The notes beneath the pieces were generated by a model. The model was not told the DNA's origin. It saw nothing but the letters and a program-made list of their open reading frames with translations, and did no database searches. The translations under genes and the position numbers were made by a program. A stretch of DNA of 64,000 nucleotides from Xanthomonas sp. GPE 39. GTDB lineage: Bacteria > Pseudomonadota > Gammaproteobacteria > Xanthomonadales > Xanthomonadaceae. The stretch lies in assembly GCF_000963005.1 (NCBI RefSeq), contig NZ_JZHZ01000007.1, positions 1,942,848 to 2,006,847 on the forward strand, given 5' to 3'. This document shows positions 44,967-54,382 of this stretch, one piece after another (the first letter of the stretch is position 1; each line of letters begins with the position of its first letter).

Positions 44967-46265
44967 TCAAACGCCCAGTGCGTGCCAGCGCGCATGCAAT
45001 TGCGCCAGGCGCAGATCGGCGGCGGCGCCGGGCGACACCCGCGCGGCCAGGCTGCCTTGCGGAGTGCGTCCTTGTCCAGCGCGATCGGCCGTGGCCGCCG
45101 CTGCCTGATACGCCTCGCGGAACGGCACACCGGCCAGCGCCGCTTCCACGGCCACGTCGGTGGCGTACATGCCCGAGTCAATCGCCGCGCGCAGTTTATC
45201 CTCGCGCCACTCCAGGTTGGCCAGCAACGCCGGCAACAACTCAAGTGCGGCCAGACCACGCCCAAAGCCGTGGAAAATCGCCCCCTTGCTGCTCTGCAAA
45301 TCGCGGTGATAGCCGGAGGGCAACGAGAGCAACTGTTCGATCTCGGTACGCGCGGCGGCCACGCTGGCATGGGTGGCGCGCATCAGTTCGATCACGTCCG
45401 GATTGCGCTTGTTGGGCATGATCGAACTGCCGGTGGTGTACTGCGCCGGCAGCGCGACAAAACCGAACTCGCCACTGGTGAACAGCGACAGATCCCAGGC
45501 TAGGCGACGCAGATCCAAGGTGGCGCTGCCGAGTGCTTCCAGTGCCGCCATTTCGAACTTGCCGCGCGACAATTGCGCGTAGATCGGGCTGACCTGCAAC
45601 CGCGCAAAGCCCAGCGCGGCGGTGGTGTGATCGCGATCCAGCGGCAAATTGACCCCGTAACCGGCAGCGGTGCCGAGCGGATTGCAATCCACCAAGCGGA
45701 GGGTGTCGGCAGCGCGCACCGCATCGTCGATGAACGCCTCGGCCCAGCCGGCCCACCACATACCCGCCGACGACACCACGGCGCGTTGGATGTGGGTATA
45801 GCCAGGCACCGGCAAGTCCTGCTCGGCCTGCGCGCGGTCCAACGCGACCTTGGCGATGTCGGCGCTGAGCTGGGCCAAGCGGGCCAACTTGTCCTTCAGC
45901 CACAGCCGGGTGGCGACCAGAATCTGATCGTTGCGGCTGCGTCCGGTGTGGATCTTGCGCCCGGCATCACCGAGACGCTCGGTCAACCGTGCTTCGATCG
46001 CCGAATGCCCGTCTTCAAAGCGCGCATCGAGGACGAAGACACCGCTGCGAAAATCCTCGGCCAGCATCGCCAACTCGCGTTGCAATCCGGCCAGTTCGTC
46101 CGTCGAGAGGATGCCGATACGCTGCAAACCTTCGGCATGCGCGCCGCTGGCGGCGATGTCGTGCAGGAAGAATTCGCGATCCAGCAACACGTCATCGCCC
46201 GCCAGAAATGCCTGGATTTGCGCATCGACAGCGACGCCGGGTTTTTGCCACAGGAGATTGGTCAT
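44967..46265 (-). CDS. argH: argininosuccinate lyase ArgH
   Basis: The 432-residue lyase of the fumarase/aspartase superfamily has the signature [13 protein letters not shown] with the catalytic Ser loop. It also has TGRSRNDQI and [11 protein letters not shown], typical of ArgH. It releases arginine and fumarate in the last step of arginine synthesis. It is one gene of the leftward operon, with argC 43 bases upstream. Confidence 0.95.
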   Translation of the reverse strand: MTNLLWQKPGVAVDAQIQAFLAGDDVLLDREFFLHDIAASGAHAEGLQRIGILSTDELAGLQRELAMLAEDFRSGVFVLDARFEDGHSAIEARLTERLGDAGRKIHTGRSRNDQILVATRLWLKDKLARLAQLSADIAKVALDRAQAEQDLPVPGYTHIQRAVVSSAGMWWAGWAEAFIDDAVRAADTLRLVDCNPLGTAAGYGVNLPLDRDHTTAALGFARLQVSPIYAQLSRGKFEMAALEALGSATLDLRRLAWDLSLFTSGEFGFVALPAQYTTGSSIMPNKRNPDVIELMRATHASVAAARTEIEQLLSLPSGYHRDLQSSKGAIFHGFGRGLAALELLPALLANLEWREDKLRAAIDSGMYATDVAVEAALAGVPFREAYQAAAATADRAGQGRTPQGSLAARVSPGAAADLRLAQLHARWHALGV

Positions 46266-46308
46266 GGGAGCCCTTTTTTGCGGTCCCCGGGACGCGGGAC
46301 CGATGATG

Positions 46309-47280
46309 TCACACCGGAATCGACGTCAACTCGTCCAATCCCAGCGCCAGGTTGAGATTCTGCATCGCCTGCGTCGCCGCGCCCTTGAGCAGATTGTCCA
46401 ACGTCGCCACCAGCACCAAGCGCTTGTTGCCCGGCGCAAGAGTGAAACCGCCGATCTGCACACCGTGGCGACCCGCGATACGGCTCACCCACGGTGCGGT
46501 GTCCAGCACCTCGATCAAGGCTTCGCCGCTATAGCGCTCGCGATAGCAGCGCTGCACCGCGTCGAGCTTCATCGGCTGCTGCAGCCACAGGTTCACGGTC
46601 ATGGTGATACCACGGAAATGCGGCGCCACATGCGGCATGAACTCCACCGGCACACCGAGTTGCGTGGACACTTCACGCTCGTGCAGGTGATCGGTCAGCG
46701 CATACGGCATCAAGTTGTCGCGCAGCAGCGCCGGGTCGTTCTTGTCCGAGGGCGTGGTACCAGCGCCGGAATAACCCGACACGCCAAAGCATTGTGGTGG
46801 GCCGGCGAGTTGATCGAGCAACGGCGCGATCGCCAACTGCATCGCGGTGGCATAGCAGCCGGGATTACTGATGCGCCGCTGCCCGGCATAGCGCGTCCGG
46901 GTCAGCTCCGGCAAACCGTAGTACCAACTAGAATCGAAGCGATAGTCCGCGGACAGATCGACGATCAGCGGATCCACCGCCGTCGCATTCGCCTGTTGCG
47001 CCTGCTCCAGCGCGGCCACGTAGGGCGCGGCCTTGCCGTTGGGCAGTGCCAGCACGACCACGTCGGCATGCTTGGCCGCAGCCGCCTGCGGATCCAGATT
47101 TTCGTAGCGCAGCTCACCCTGGTAGGCGTCGTGATGCGCCTCGACGCGCTGGCCGTCCAACTCGCGCGAAGACACAAAGGCCAGGCGCAATTGCGGATGC
47201 GCCGCGATCAGGCGAATCAATTCGGCGCCGGTATGGCCACGCGCACCGACGATGCCAATGGAATAAACGGAAGTGCTCAT
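46309..47280 (-). CDS. argC: N-acetyl-gamma-glutamyl-phosphate reductase ArgC
   Basis: The 323-residue NADPH-dependent reductase has a nucleotide-binding start ([16 protein letters not shown]) and active Cys in [13 protein letters not shown]. It makes N-acetylglutamate semialdehyde in the third step of arginine synthesis. The ATG overlaps the stop of the upstream GNAT gene by ATGA. The frame extends 16 codons further with no family match. Confidence 0.95.
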   Translation of the reverse strand: MSTSVYSIGIVGARGHTGAELIRLIAAHPQLRLAFVSSRELDGQRVEAHHDAYQGELRYENLDPQAAAAKHADVVVLALPNGKAAPYVAALEQAQQANATAVDPLIVDLSADYRFDSSWYYGLPELTRTRYAGQRRISNPGCYATAMQLAIAPLLDQLAGPPQCFGVSGYSGAGTTPSDKNDPALLRDNLMPYALTDHLHEREVSTQLGVPVEFMPHVAPHFRGITMTVNLWLQQPMKLDAVQRCYRERYSGEALIEVLDTAPWVSRIAGRHGVQIGGFTLAPGNKRLVLVATLDNLLKGAATQAMQNLNLALGLDELTSIPV

Positions 47281-47912
47281 ACGTGCGAATCCAGGCGGAA
47301 CTGCAGGTGGCGTTTCACCCCGGCCCATTCCGTATCGATGATGGAGAAGATCACGGTATCGCGCGGCGTGCCATCGCAGTGGCGCTTGTGGTTGCGCAAC
47401 ACGCCATCCTGCTTTGCGCCGAGCCGCGCGATCGCCACACGCGAGGCGTGGTTGAACCAGCTTGTCTCGAACACCACGCTGAGGCAGCCGAGGGTGTCGA
47501 AGGCATAGCCAAGCAACAGCAACTTGGCCTCGGTGTTGACGCCGGTACGCTGCACGCGCGGCGCGTACCAGGTGTAGCCGATCGACAGCGTCGGCACCTG
47601 CGGGTCCAGGGCGTAGAAGCGCGTACTGCCGACGATCTCACCGTGCGCGTCACGTACCACGAACGGCAGCACACGCCCCAGCACCTGCGCCTCCAGGGCC
47701 TCGGCGACATAGGCATCCACCCGTTCCGGCGCCGGTACGTTGGTGTACCACAAGGTGTCCAAGCCGCTACCGGCCAGCGCAGCACGCAACCCCTGAGCAT
47801 GCGCAGACTGCAGCAGCTCTAGGCTGACGTGACGTCCGCGCAGGGTGGGAACGCGGCGCCAGGCCTCGGCAAGATCGCAGGAGGATGCAGACATGGCGAC
47901 GTCCGGGTTCAT
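47277..47912 (-). CDS. GNAT acetyltransferase (RimJ/YdaF-like) within arg operon
   Basis: The start at 47912 overlaps the argB stop by ATGA and gives 211 residues. Features of the COG1670-type GNAT fold are visible: [11 protein letters not shown] near the start, [10 protein letters not shown], a [20 protein letters not shown] acetyl-CoA region, and [19 protein letters not shown] near the end. It overlaps argC on the other side, so it is tightly embedded between two arginine genes. Arginine synthesis needs no further acetyltransferase here, because ArgB carries its own. The substrate is unknown. Confidence 0.85.
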   Translation of the reverse strand: MNPDVAMSASSCDLAEAWRRVPTLRGRHVSLELLQSAHAQGLRAALAGSGLDTLWYTNVPAPERVDAYVAEALEAQVLGRVLPFVVRDAHGEIVGSTRFYALDPQVPTLSIGYTWYAPRVQRTGVNTEAKLLLLGYAFDTLGCLSVVFETSWFNHASRVAIARLGAKQDGVLRNHKRHCDGTPRDTVIFSIIDTEWAGVKRHLQFRLDSHV

Positions 47913-49225
47913 CCCAGCAAGGTCGGCGTGCGTGTAGCGCAGTGCGCTACGCAGTGCTGGATCTGCTCGAAATTCTCCAGCCCGTACCAGAACACCTTCC
48001 ACTTCTCCTGCTTGAAGCAGCCGTCGGATTCGGCGTAGTAAAAAATGTTGACTTGGTTGTTGTGCCGCGAACGCCAGAACAATTGCGGGGTTTCCTCGCG
48101 CATCACATTCCACACCGCGCGACCGAGGCCCTCGCCTTGTGCGTCGTCAAGCACCGCGAACTTGTCCAGGTAGGTGTACCCATCCTCGTTGGTCAAAATG
48201 ACCGCGGTACGATAGTTCTCGCTGACGTAGGCGCGCAGCAACCGGGTCGTATCGAAATAGTCCGGCGCCAGCGTGCGACCGAAACTGGATTCGATCAGCG
48301 TCTTCAAGCGTGGCATATCCAGCTCCCGCCACGAGGTCGCGCGCAACACCCTCTCGCCACGTCGCACCAGGGTGCCGGAGCCTTTGTGGGTGAACAATTC
48401 CTTGGCCAGATCGGCCGGGCGGGTGATCGACACCGACGACTCCAACGGCAGCCGGTCTAGCAGATCCTTGATCTGCTCGATCTTCAGCCGCATGCCGCCG
48501 TTGATCCACGGCTGCTGCATCAGATGGGCATATTCGGTGGACAGATTGATGGAGTCGATCACCGTGCCGCACTCGTCGAGCAAGCCACCCGTGCCGGTGA
48601 GGAAGATGATCTTGTACGGCTGCAACTCCCGCACCAGTTCGTTGGCGGCGATATCGGCATTGACGTTGAGAATCTGTCCGCTGGGAGTTTCACCCAGGCT
48701 GGTGATGACCGGAATCGAGCCGGCCTGCAGACTGGCCTCGATCGGCGCCAAGTTCACTGCAGTGACTTCGCCGACCAGGCCATACGTGGCTTGATCCAAG
48801 TAGTGCGCCTCGAACACTCCGCCGGTGATCGAAGTGGCACGCGCACCGTTTTGCTGCAGTGCCTCGACCAATTTCAGGTTCGAGGTCTGGAACACCCGAC
48901 GCACGATCGCCAGTGCTTCCGGCGAAGTCACACGCAGGCCATTGACGGTGCGTTTTTCGATTCCGGCGGCGGCCAGTTCCGCATCCAGTTGCGGGCCGGC
49001 GCCGTGCAGCACAATCGGCGTCAGCCCCACTTCCTGCAAGAACGACAGCGATGAGGTCAGCGCTTCCAGGTCATCGCGCAGTACCGCGCCGCCGACCTTG
49101 ACCACGGCGAAACGCTTGGCGTCCAACTGCGAGAAACGCTTCAGATACTGGCTGATTTCCTTCGCGCTCGCCATGCTCGAAAGCAGGCGCACGATGGTTT
49201 GACGGGTTTGACGGTTGGCGTGCAT
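47909..49225 (-). CDS. argB: bifunctional N-acetylglutamate synthase/kinase (NAGS/K)
   Basis: The 438-residue fusion has an amino-acid kinase domain at about residues 20-280 ([42 protein letters not shown]). It is followed by a GNAT-type synthase domain to the end ([32 protein letters not shown]). It matches the vertebrate-like NAGS/K form described in Xanthomonas, doing steps one and two of arginine synthesis. Arginine feedback acts on this protein in the family. The ATG at 49225 was preferred over an upstream Met 14 codons earlier. Confidence 0.95.
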   Translation of the reverse strand: MHANRQTRQTIVRLLSSMASAKEISQYLKRFSQLDAKRFAVVKVGGAVLRDDLEALTSSLSFLQEVGLTPIVLHGAGPQLDAELAAAGIEKRTVNGLRVTSPEALAIVRRVFQTSNLKLVEALQQNGARATSITGGVFEAHYLDQATYGLVGEVTAVNLAPIEASLQAGSIPVITSLGETPSGQILNVNADIAANELVRELQPYKIIFLTGTGGLLDECGTVIDSINLSTEYAHLMQQPWINGGMRLKIEQIKDLLDRLPLESSVSITRPADLAKELFTHKGSGTLVRRGERVLRATSWRELDMPRLKTLIESSFGRTLAPDYFDTTRLLRAYVSENYRTAVILTNEDGYTYLDKFAVLDDAQGEGLGRAVWNVMREETPQLFWRSRHNNQVNIFYYAESDGCFKQEKWKVFWYGLENFEQIQHCVAHCATRTPTLLG

Positions 49226-49281
49226 GGCAGAAAGGGATGTCCGAAAAAATCCAGTGGGGTCGGGCACAGTGGACGCGCGGA

Positions 49282-50379
49282 TCAGCGCGCGCCGTTGAGG
49301 ATGCGATGAACACAGGTGGCGTAGCGCTGCAACTGCGCCAGCGTGACGAACTCGTCGGCGGTGTGCGCCTGGGCGATATCGCCTGGGCCATACACCAGCG
49401 CGGTATAACCACCTGCGGAAAACAGCGAGGCTTCGGTCCAGAAGTCCACCGCATTGCCAATCGGCAGTTCCAACGCATCGGCGATATCGCGCGCGGCCAA
49501 TCGACGTTCCTCGGCCCGGGCGATGTCGCCGGATGGCAGGCTCGGCCCACGGAAAGTTTCCTCGAAATGCGCGGCCACCGGATCGGCAAAGCCGGCGAAC
49601 GTTGCCAGTAATGCGCCCACCTCCATCGACGGCAACGGACGGAAACCAAAGCGCAGCTCGGCTGCCGGCGCGATCATGTTGGCCTTGATTCCACCTTCGA
49701 CCCGGCCGATGTTGAAACGCAGCCCGGTGAGGCCGCCGAAGCGCGCATGCGCCAGCGATTCCACATGATTCAATGCGCGCTCGCCCCAGCGGATCGCCTG
49801 GTGTAGCGCGCTGGCGGACGGATCCTGCTTGCCGGACGCATGCCCAGCTCGGCCAGCAAAACGCATCAGCACCGAACTGATGCCACGATGCGCCAACACC
49901 GCCTCGCTCATCGTCGGCTCGGCCACCAGCACGGCGTCATAGGGGATACCACGCGCCAGGAACGCGGCAATGCAACGCGGGTCGTTGGCTTCTTCGTCGC
50001 TGGAAAACAGGAAGGCGGCATCGCCATCGCTGGCATTGGCCGCAGCGATCAGCGCGGCCGCCGCGCCCTTGATATCGCATACGCCCAGGCCGATCACCCG
50101 ATCCTCGGTGCGACGCATGACGTGCGGATCGGCGCTCCAGTGCGGGGAGTCCGGCACGGTGTCCAAGTGCACGTTGAACAGGTACTTCGGCGCACCACGC
50201 ACCGCGTAGAGACTGACCGCGCCGGCACCGTGATCGATCACCTCGACTCGGAAACCCGGCAGTTGCGCGCGGATATAGTCGAAGATGCCGCCAGTGGTGA
50301 TCGCGCGCGGCGGATTGCGGGTGTCGAAGGACACCAGCGCCTGCAGGTGATCGAGGGTGGAGGTGAGCAGATCGGTCAT
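49282..50379 (-). CDS. argE: N-acetyl-L-citrulline deacetylase ArgE'
   Basis: The 365-residue M20-family metallopeptidase has metal sites at [20 protein letters not shown] and SSDEEAND, and a C-terminal metal His in [11 protein letters not shown]. In xanthomonads this protein deacetylates N-acetylcitrulline rather than acetylornithine. That fits the transcarbamylase encoded upstream. It lies between two GNAT-like genes in the operon, 57 bases before argB. Confidence 0.93.
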   Translation of the reverse strand: MTDLLTSTLDHLQALVSFDTRNPPRAITTGGIFDYIRAQLPGFRVEVIDHGAGAVSLYAVRGAPKYLFNVHLDTVPDSPHWSADPHVMRRTEDRVIGLGVCDIKGAAAALIAAANASDGDAAFLFSSDEEANDPRCIAAFLARGIPYDAVLVAEPTMSEAVLAHRGISSVLMRFAGRAGHASGKQDPSASALHQAIRWGERALNHVESLAHARFGGLTGLRFNIGRVEGGIKANMIAPAAELRFGFRPLPSMEVGALLATFAGFADPVAAHFEETFRGPSLPSGDIARAEERRLAARDIADALELPIGNAVDFWTEASLFSAGGYTALVYGPGDIAQAHTADEFVTLAQLQRYATCVHRILNGAR

Positions 50380-50385
50380 GGTAGG

Positions 50386-50838
50386 TCAGGCCGCCGTGGT
50401 GGGGGTGCGGTAGAGATTGGTGTGGGCGATTTCCATCAGCGACTGCGGCAACGCCGGCGCAGTGAAGCCGTGCCGGGCGTACAACGCATGCGCATCGGAG
50501 GTCGCCAGCATGAAACGGCGCAGTCCTTGCAGTTGCGGGTGGGCCATGACCGCTGCCATCAACTGCTTGCTGTAGCCATGGCCGCGATGTTCCGGCAGCA
50601 CGAACACGTCGGCCAGATAGCCGAAAGTCGCCCCATCGGTGACCACGCGGGCAAACGTCACCTGCCCCACTGCACCAAGGTAGCCGCCGAAGCACAGCGA
50701 ACCGGCGATCGCCCGTCGCAGCGTCTCCAACGGAATGCCCAGGCACCAGTAGGCCTGCTCACTGAGAAAGCGGTGGATCAAGGGCAGATCCAGTTCCTCG
50801 TTGTCGGTGCTGATGCGCAGTGCGGGCATGGATTCCAT
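50386..50838 (-). CDS. GNAT family acetyltransferase within arg operon
   Basis: The product is about 150 residues with a clear acetyl-CoA signature (VFVLPEHRGHGYSKQLMAAV) and a C-terminal SDAHALYARHGFTAP, the pattern of small GNAT enzymes. It starts 6 bases before argE, so the two are probably translated from one transcript. The start is uncertain between 50838 and 50829. Its substrate is unknown. Confidence 0.85.
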   Translation of the reverse strand: MESMPALRISTDNEELDLPLIHRFLSEQAYWCLGIPLETLRRAIAGSLCFGGYLGAVGQVTFARVVTDGATFGYLADVFVLPEHRGHGYSKQLMAAVMAHPQLQGLRRFMLATSDAHALYARHGFTAPALPQSLMEIAHTNLYRTPTTAA

Positions 50839-50973
50839 CAGAACAACACTTCCAGCGGGAGAAGCCCACGAAGAGAGCGGATGAAGGGGCGTGCGAAGCC
50901 TCGTGCGTAAGCTGCACGAGGGCTTGGCTGCCACAGCCTCAGCCCTCTGGCGAGGGGAGAGAAGCCTTGGGCT

Positions 50974-52167
50974 TCAGCGATTCACCTGCGCGTACAGCGT
51001 GGAGCTCATCCCGAACAGCTTGATGAAGCCCTCGGCCTCGGCCACGCCCCAGTCCGCCGACTGCGCGTAGGTCGCGCCCTTGGCATTGAGCAGATGCGGC
51101 GACTTCACCGCCACCGCATCGACGCGACCACCGCGCGTCTCCAGCGTCACCTCGCCGTTGACCATGGTCTGCGAAGAATGCAGGAACGCCTCCAGATCGG
51201 TCTTCAGCGGATCGTGGTAGAAGCCTTCGTAGACCAGCTCCACCCACTTGCGCGCCACGTCCGGTTTGAAGCGATTCTGCTGCTTGGTCAACACCGCGTC
51301 CTCCAGCGCGCGGTGCGCGGCCAGCAACGCGACCAGGCCCGGCGCCTCGAAGACGATGCGGCCCTTCAGACCGATCACAGTATCGCCGGTGTACATGCCA
51401 CGGCCCACGCCGTAGGGAGCGAACAATTTATTGAGTTTGGCCAGCAGCGTGGCACCTTCCAAGGGCTTGCCGTCCAGTGCCACCGCCTCGCCGTGTGCGA
51501 AGGTCAGCGTCACCGTCAACGGCTCGGTCGGCCACGCGCTGCGCGGCGCGCACCAGCCACGGGTGCCCTCGCCCGGCGCTTCCCAACGGTCGATCTCGCC
51601 ACCGGACATGGTCACGCCGAGCAGGTTCTCGTTGATGGTGTAGGCCTTCTGCTTGGCGCGCACGCCGAAGCCGCGCTCCTCCAGATACTTCTGCTCGTAG
51701 GCACGAGTCTGGGTGTGTTCCTTCTGGATTTCGCGGATCGGCGCGACGATCTCGTAGTCGCCCAGCGCCTTGACCGCCAGGTCGAAGCGCACCTGGTCGT
51801 TCCCCATGCCGGTGCAGCCATGCGCGATGTGCTTGGTGCCTAGTTCGTCGGCGCGCTTGAGCGCGGCATCGACGATCAAATAGCGGTCCGACACCAGCAG
51901 CGGGTACTGGCCCTGATAGCCCTCGCCGGCCCACACGAACGGCTTGACGAAGCCCTTCCAGATCGCTGGGCCACCGTCGACGGTGACGTGGCTGGCCGCG
52001 CCCAATTCCGCAGCGCGCTTCTCGATGAAATCGCGCTCATCGGCATCCACGCCGCCGGTGTCGGCGAACACGGTGTGCACGGCATAGCCCTTGGCCTGCA
52101 GATAGGGAATGCAGAAGCTGGTGTCGAGGCCGCCGGAAAAGGCGAGAACGATGTCTTTGCTACTCAT
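50974..52167 (-). CDS. argG: argininosuccinate synthase ArgG
   Basis: The 397-residue ATP-dependent ligase joins citrulline and aspartate. The ATP-pyrophosphatase loop is visible at the N-terminus ([11 protein letters not shown]), along with [11 protein letters not shown] and the C-terminal [19 protein letters not shown]. The ATG at 52167 sets the start; the frame re-reads the OsmC relic upstream. It receives citrulline from the ArgF'/ArgE' pair. Confidence 0.95.
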   Translation of the reverse strand: MSSKDIVLAFSGGLDTSFCIPYLQAKGYAVHTVFADTGGVDADERDFIEKRAAELGAASHVTVDGGPAIWKGFVKPFVWAGEGYQGQYPLLVSDRYLIVDAALKRADELGTKHIAHGCTGMGNDQVRFDLAVKALGDYEIVAPIREIQKEHTQTRAYEQKYLEERGFGVRAKQKAYTINENLLGVTMSGGEIDRWEAPGEGTRGWCAPRSAWPTEPLTVTLTFAHGEAVALDGKPLEGATLLAKLNKLFAPYGVGRGMYTGDTVIGLKGRIVFEAPGLVALLAAHRALEDAVLTKQQNRFKPDVARKWVELVYEGFYHDPLKTDLEAFLHSSQTMVNGEVTLETRGGRVDAVAVKSPHLLNAKGATYAQSADWGVAEAEGFIKLFGMSSTLYAQVNR

Positions 52168-52390
52168 GACGAAGATCCTGGGGGAAGGAGGAAAAGGAAA
52201 ACGACTGGACAACCACGGCGCGCGGCTCGCAGCGCCCCGGGAAGTTGACCGAACGGGCGATGAAACAGGCCGCATGTGCGGCGCGGTGCAGCGCCTGCGC
52301 GGCTGCCGGATCGCCGGCGCTCAGCGTGACAATGGAATGCAACACGACCTCGTTGAGCTGGCCGCCGCCGGCGATGGTGGAAGTCGCCGC
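52160..52390 (-). pseudogene. 3' remnant of an OsmC-family gene between argF and argG
   Basis: Directly after the argF stop, and in the same frame, the DNA encodes about 76 residues resembling the C-terminal third of an OsmC-type protein: an [14 protein letters not shown] strand, an [17 protein letters not shown] helix with its Cys, then [11 protein letters not shown]. No N-terminal half, start codon or ribosome site exists. The stop overlaps the argG start. The simplest reading is a deletion that fused the osmC tail directly behind argF. Confidence 0.65.
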
Positions 52391-53410
52391 TCACGCCCGA
52401 CCCTGGCCCACCAACGCGGCCATCACCGCCTTCTGCACATGCAGCCGATTCTCGGCCTCGTCGATGGCGATGCAATTGGGCGAGTCCATCACCGCGTCGG
52501 TGGCCTTGACGTTGCGGCGCAGCGGCAAGCAATGCGAGAACACGCCGTTGTTGGTCAGCGCCATCTTGCGCTCGTCGACGATGAAGTGCTGATACTGGTC
52601 GCGGATCGGTTTCTCCGGCCCCCAGTTGCCGAAGAACGGCAAGGCACCCCAGCTCTTGGCGTAGACCACGTCGGCACCGGCATAGGCACTGTCGATGTCG
52701 TGACTGACCGTCAGCGAACCACCGCTCTGTGCCACATTCTGCGCGGCCCAGCCCATGTAGCGTTCGTCGAGTAGATAATCCGGCGTCGGGCACAGCAGGG
52801 TCACGTCCATGCCTAGACGAGTCGCGATGGTCAGGGCGGAATTGGCCACCGCCGTGTTCAGCGGCTTGGGATGGTACGTCCAGGTCAGCACGTATTTCTT
52901 GCCGCGCAGGTCCTGGGTGCCGAAATGTTCCTGCAACGCCAGCGCGTGGGCCAGTTCCTGGCAGGGATGCGTGATGGTTTCCATGTTGATCACCGGCACC
53001 GGCGAATATTTGGCGAAGCTCTTGAGCACCTGATCTTCGCGGTCCTTGGCCCAGTCGATGAACTTCGGAAACGCGCGCACGCCGATCAGGTCCACGTAGC
53101 GTCCGAGCACCCGCGCCACCTCGGCGATGTGCTCCTCGGTCTCGCCATCCATCACCGTGCCCAGATCGAACTCGATCGGCCAAGCATCTTTACCCGGCTG
53201 CAACACCACCGCATGGCCGCCCAACTGAAACGCACCGAGTTCGAAGCTGGTGCGGGTGCGCATGGACGGATTGAAGAACACCAGCGCAATCGATTTACCC
53301 TTGAGCTCATTGCCAAGACGATTGCGCTTGAACAGCGCCGCCTGCGTCAGCAACGCGTCCAGATCGGTGCGGCTCCAGTCCTGGGTGTTCAAAAAATGCT
53401 TCAGAGACAT
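52391..53410 (-). CDS. argF: N-acetyl-L-ornithine transcarbamylase ArgF'
   Basis: The 339-residue protein closely matches the Xanthomonas acetylornithine transcarbamylase. The carbamoyl-phosphate loop reads FFNPSMRTRTSF instead of the STRTR motif of ordinary enzymes. The 80s loop has WPIEF with the Glu that defines acetylornithine use. It also has HPCQELAHALAL and HCLPLRRNVKATDAV. It makes N-acetylcitrulline. It is the first structural gene of the operon, 100 bases after a terminator that may be an attenuator. Confidence 0.95.
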   Translation of the reverse strand: MSLKHFLNTQDWSRTDLDALLTQAALFKRNRLGNELKGKSIALVFFNPSMRTRTSFELGAFQLGGHAVVLQPGKDAWPIEFDLGTVMDGETEEHIAEVARVLGRYVDLIGVRAFPKFIDWAKDREDQVLKSFAKYSPVPVINMETITHPCQELAHALALQEHFGTQDLRGKKYVLTWTYHPKPLNTAVANSALTIATRLGMDVTLLCPTPDYLLDERYMGWAAQNVAQSGGSLTVSHDIDSAYAGADVVYAKSWGALPFFGNWGPEKPIRDQYQHFIVDERKMALTNNGVFSHCLPLRRNVKATDAVMDSPNCIAIDEAENRLHVQKAVMAALVGQGRA

Positions 53411-53510
53411 CGATCCATCCTTTGCTGCGAGGAACCATCGAGAGTCGATGGCATGCGCGGGGCGCGCGATAGCTTCTTTACGGGTGAAACTTTTCCGGAC
53501 AATGAAAACG

Positions 53511-53537
53511 AAAAAACCCAGCCTCTAGCTGGGTTTT
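53511..53537 (-). terminator. Rho-independent terminator/attenuator before argF
   Basis: Read on the minus strand, a 10-bp stem (AAAACCCAGC / GCTGGGTTTT) with a short loop is followed by T residues. The same 5' arm is complementary to GCTGGGT at 53571-53565 inside the leader reading frame, so an antiterminator hairpin can compete. Confidence 0.8.
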
Positions 53538-53562
53538 CAGAACGCACGCAGCGACGCCCCGG

Positions 53563-53664
53563 TTACCCAGCCGAAATGTGGGATTCCGGTCGACGCGCAC
53601 GCGAGGTCATGCCCGAGGCAAGACAAGCGGCACTGAGGACATGCTGAGGCAGGTTCGCTTTCAT
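53563..53664 (-). CDS. putative arginine leader peptide (33 residues)
   Basis: The ATG at 53664 has GAGGA 9 bases upstream. Translation gives 33 residues with Arg at positions 22, 24 and 25 (codons at 53601-53590), then eight codons and a TAA. The last codons (Ala32, Gly33 and the stop) are made of GCT-GGG-TAA, which is the same sequence that can pair with the terminator's 5' arm. A ribosome paused at the Arg codons would leave that segment free, whereas one reaching the stop would cover it. This is the logic of amino-acid attenuation. The peptide itself needs no function. Confidence 0.65.
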   Translation of the reverse strand: MKANLPQHVLSAACLASGMTSRARRPESHISAG

Positions 53665-53708
53665 TGGCGCGCATCCTCGCACGCGCGCGACGCAGGCGCA
53701 AGCTGGGC

Positions 53709-54245
53709 TCATCGCGGCGGCACCACCACCGCGTCTGGCACGTATGGCACCACCGATACGCGGATGCGCAGGCGGTTGCCCGGGTCTTCCGGCAGGCGCG
53801 AGCGATACTTGGTGCCCTTATAGACATAATCCACGTCGTAGGCGATCGGCCGGCGGAACTCCCGACCGACTGTCACCGTCCTGCAATTGCGTCCGCCCGA
53901 TGCCGCCGCCGCAGGCGTTGGAGCGACTGCGAGATCCTCATGCCGGCGGCTGAAAATGTCCTTCACCGAATCCATCATCCGGCCGATCCGGCTATCGTCC
54001 TGGGCCGGCTTCGGCAGCTCTGGCTCCGGCTCTGGCGCCGCCACTGGCAGCGGGTCGCACTGCTGTTCGGTACGGGTGGCGCGCAAGGTCTGATAGACCG
54101 GCTCCACGTTGAGCACCTGCGCATACTCCAGCCTGACGTTCTCGATCACCACCACCCGATTGCGCGTCTCGCTGTCCTGCGCTGCGGACGCCGACGCAGC
54201 GCAAACAAGCATGCCGACTAGCGGCGACAAAAGCTTTAGACGCAT
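53709..54245 (-). CDS. secreted hypothetical protein related to surface antigen/glycine-zipper proteins
   Basis: The 178-residue product has a signal peptide ending ASASA (about residue 20). The first mature segment (VVVIENVRLEYAQVLNVEPVYQTL) and the last (YDVDYVYKGTKYRSRLPEDPG, then RIRVSVVPY) resemble proteins that usually carry a 2TM glycine zipper between them. Here that zipper is replaced by a Pro/Glu-rich stretch and a helix (MDSVKDIFSR). Two Cys could pair. It reads toward the arg leader, ending 45 bases before it. Upstream Met at 54287 is a less likely start. Confidence 0.65.
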   Translation of the reverse strand: MRLKLLSPLVGMLVCAASASAAQDSETRNRVVVIENVRLEYAQVLNVEPVYQTLRATRTEQQCDPLPVAAPEPEPELPKPAQDDSRIGRMMDSVKDIFSRRHEDLAVAPTPAAAASGGRNCRTVTVGREFRRPIAYDVDYVYKGTKYRSRLPEDPGNRLRIRVSVVPYVPDAVVVPPR

Positions 54246-54355
54246 TGGAAGCAAGCTTCGCGATTGCAGGCTCGTCAGTGTAGGCATTGCGGCTTGCGTC
54301 GGGCTGAACGCACGCCCACGCCCGCATGGCCCACCCGGCCGGCAACGACTGCCGG

Positions 54356-54361
54356 TAGAAT
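54356..54361 (+). promoter_or_regulatory. candidate -10 box for cysS
   Basis: TAGAAT lies 21 bases before the first cysS ATG. The same hexamer precedes ccmC and metX. Confidence 0.4.
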
Positions 54362-54382
54362 CGGACAGCCCCTCCATGCTCG

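Noticed and set aside
52164-53183. A 339-codon minus-strand frame overlapping argF, suggesting a second gene or frameshift
   Set aside because: It is out of frame with a complete, well-conserved ArgF' and has no domain of its own.
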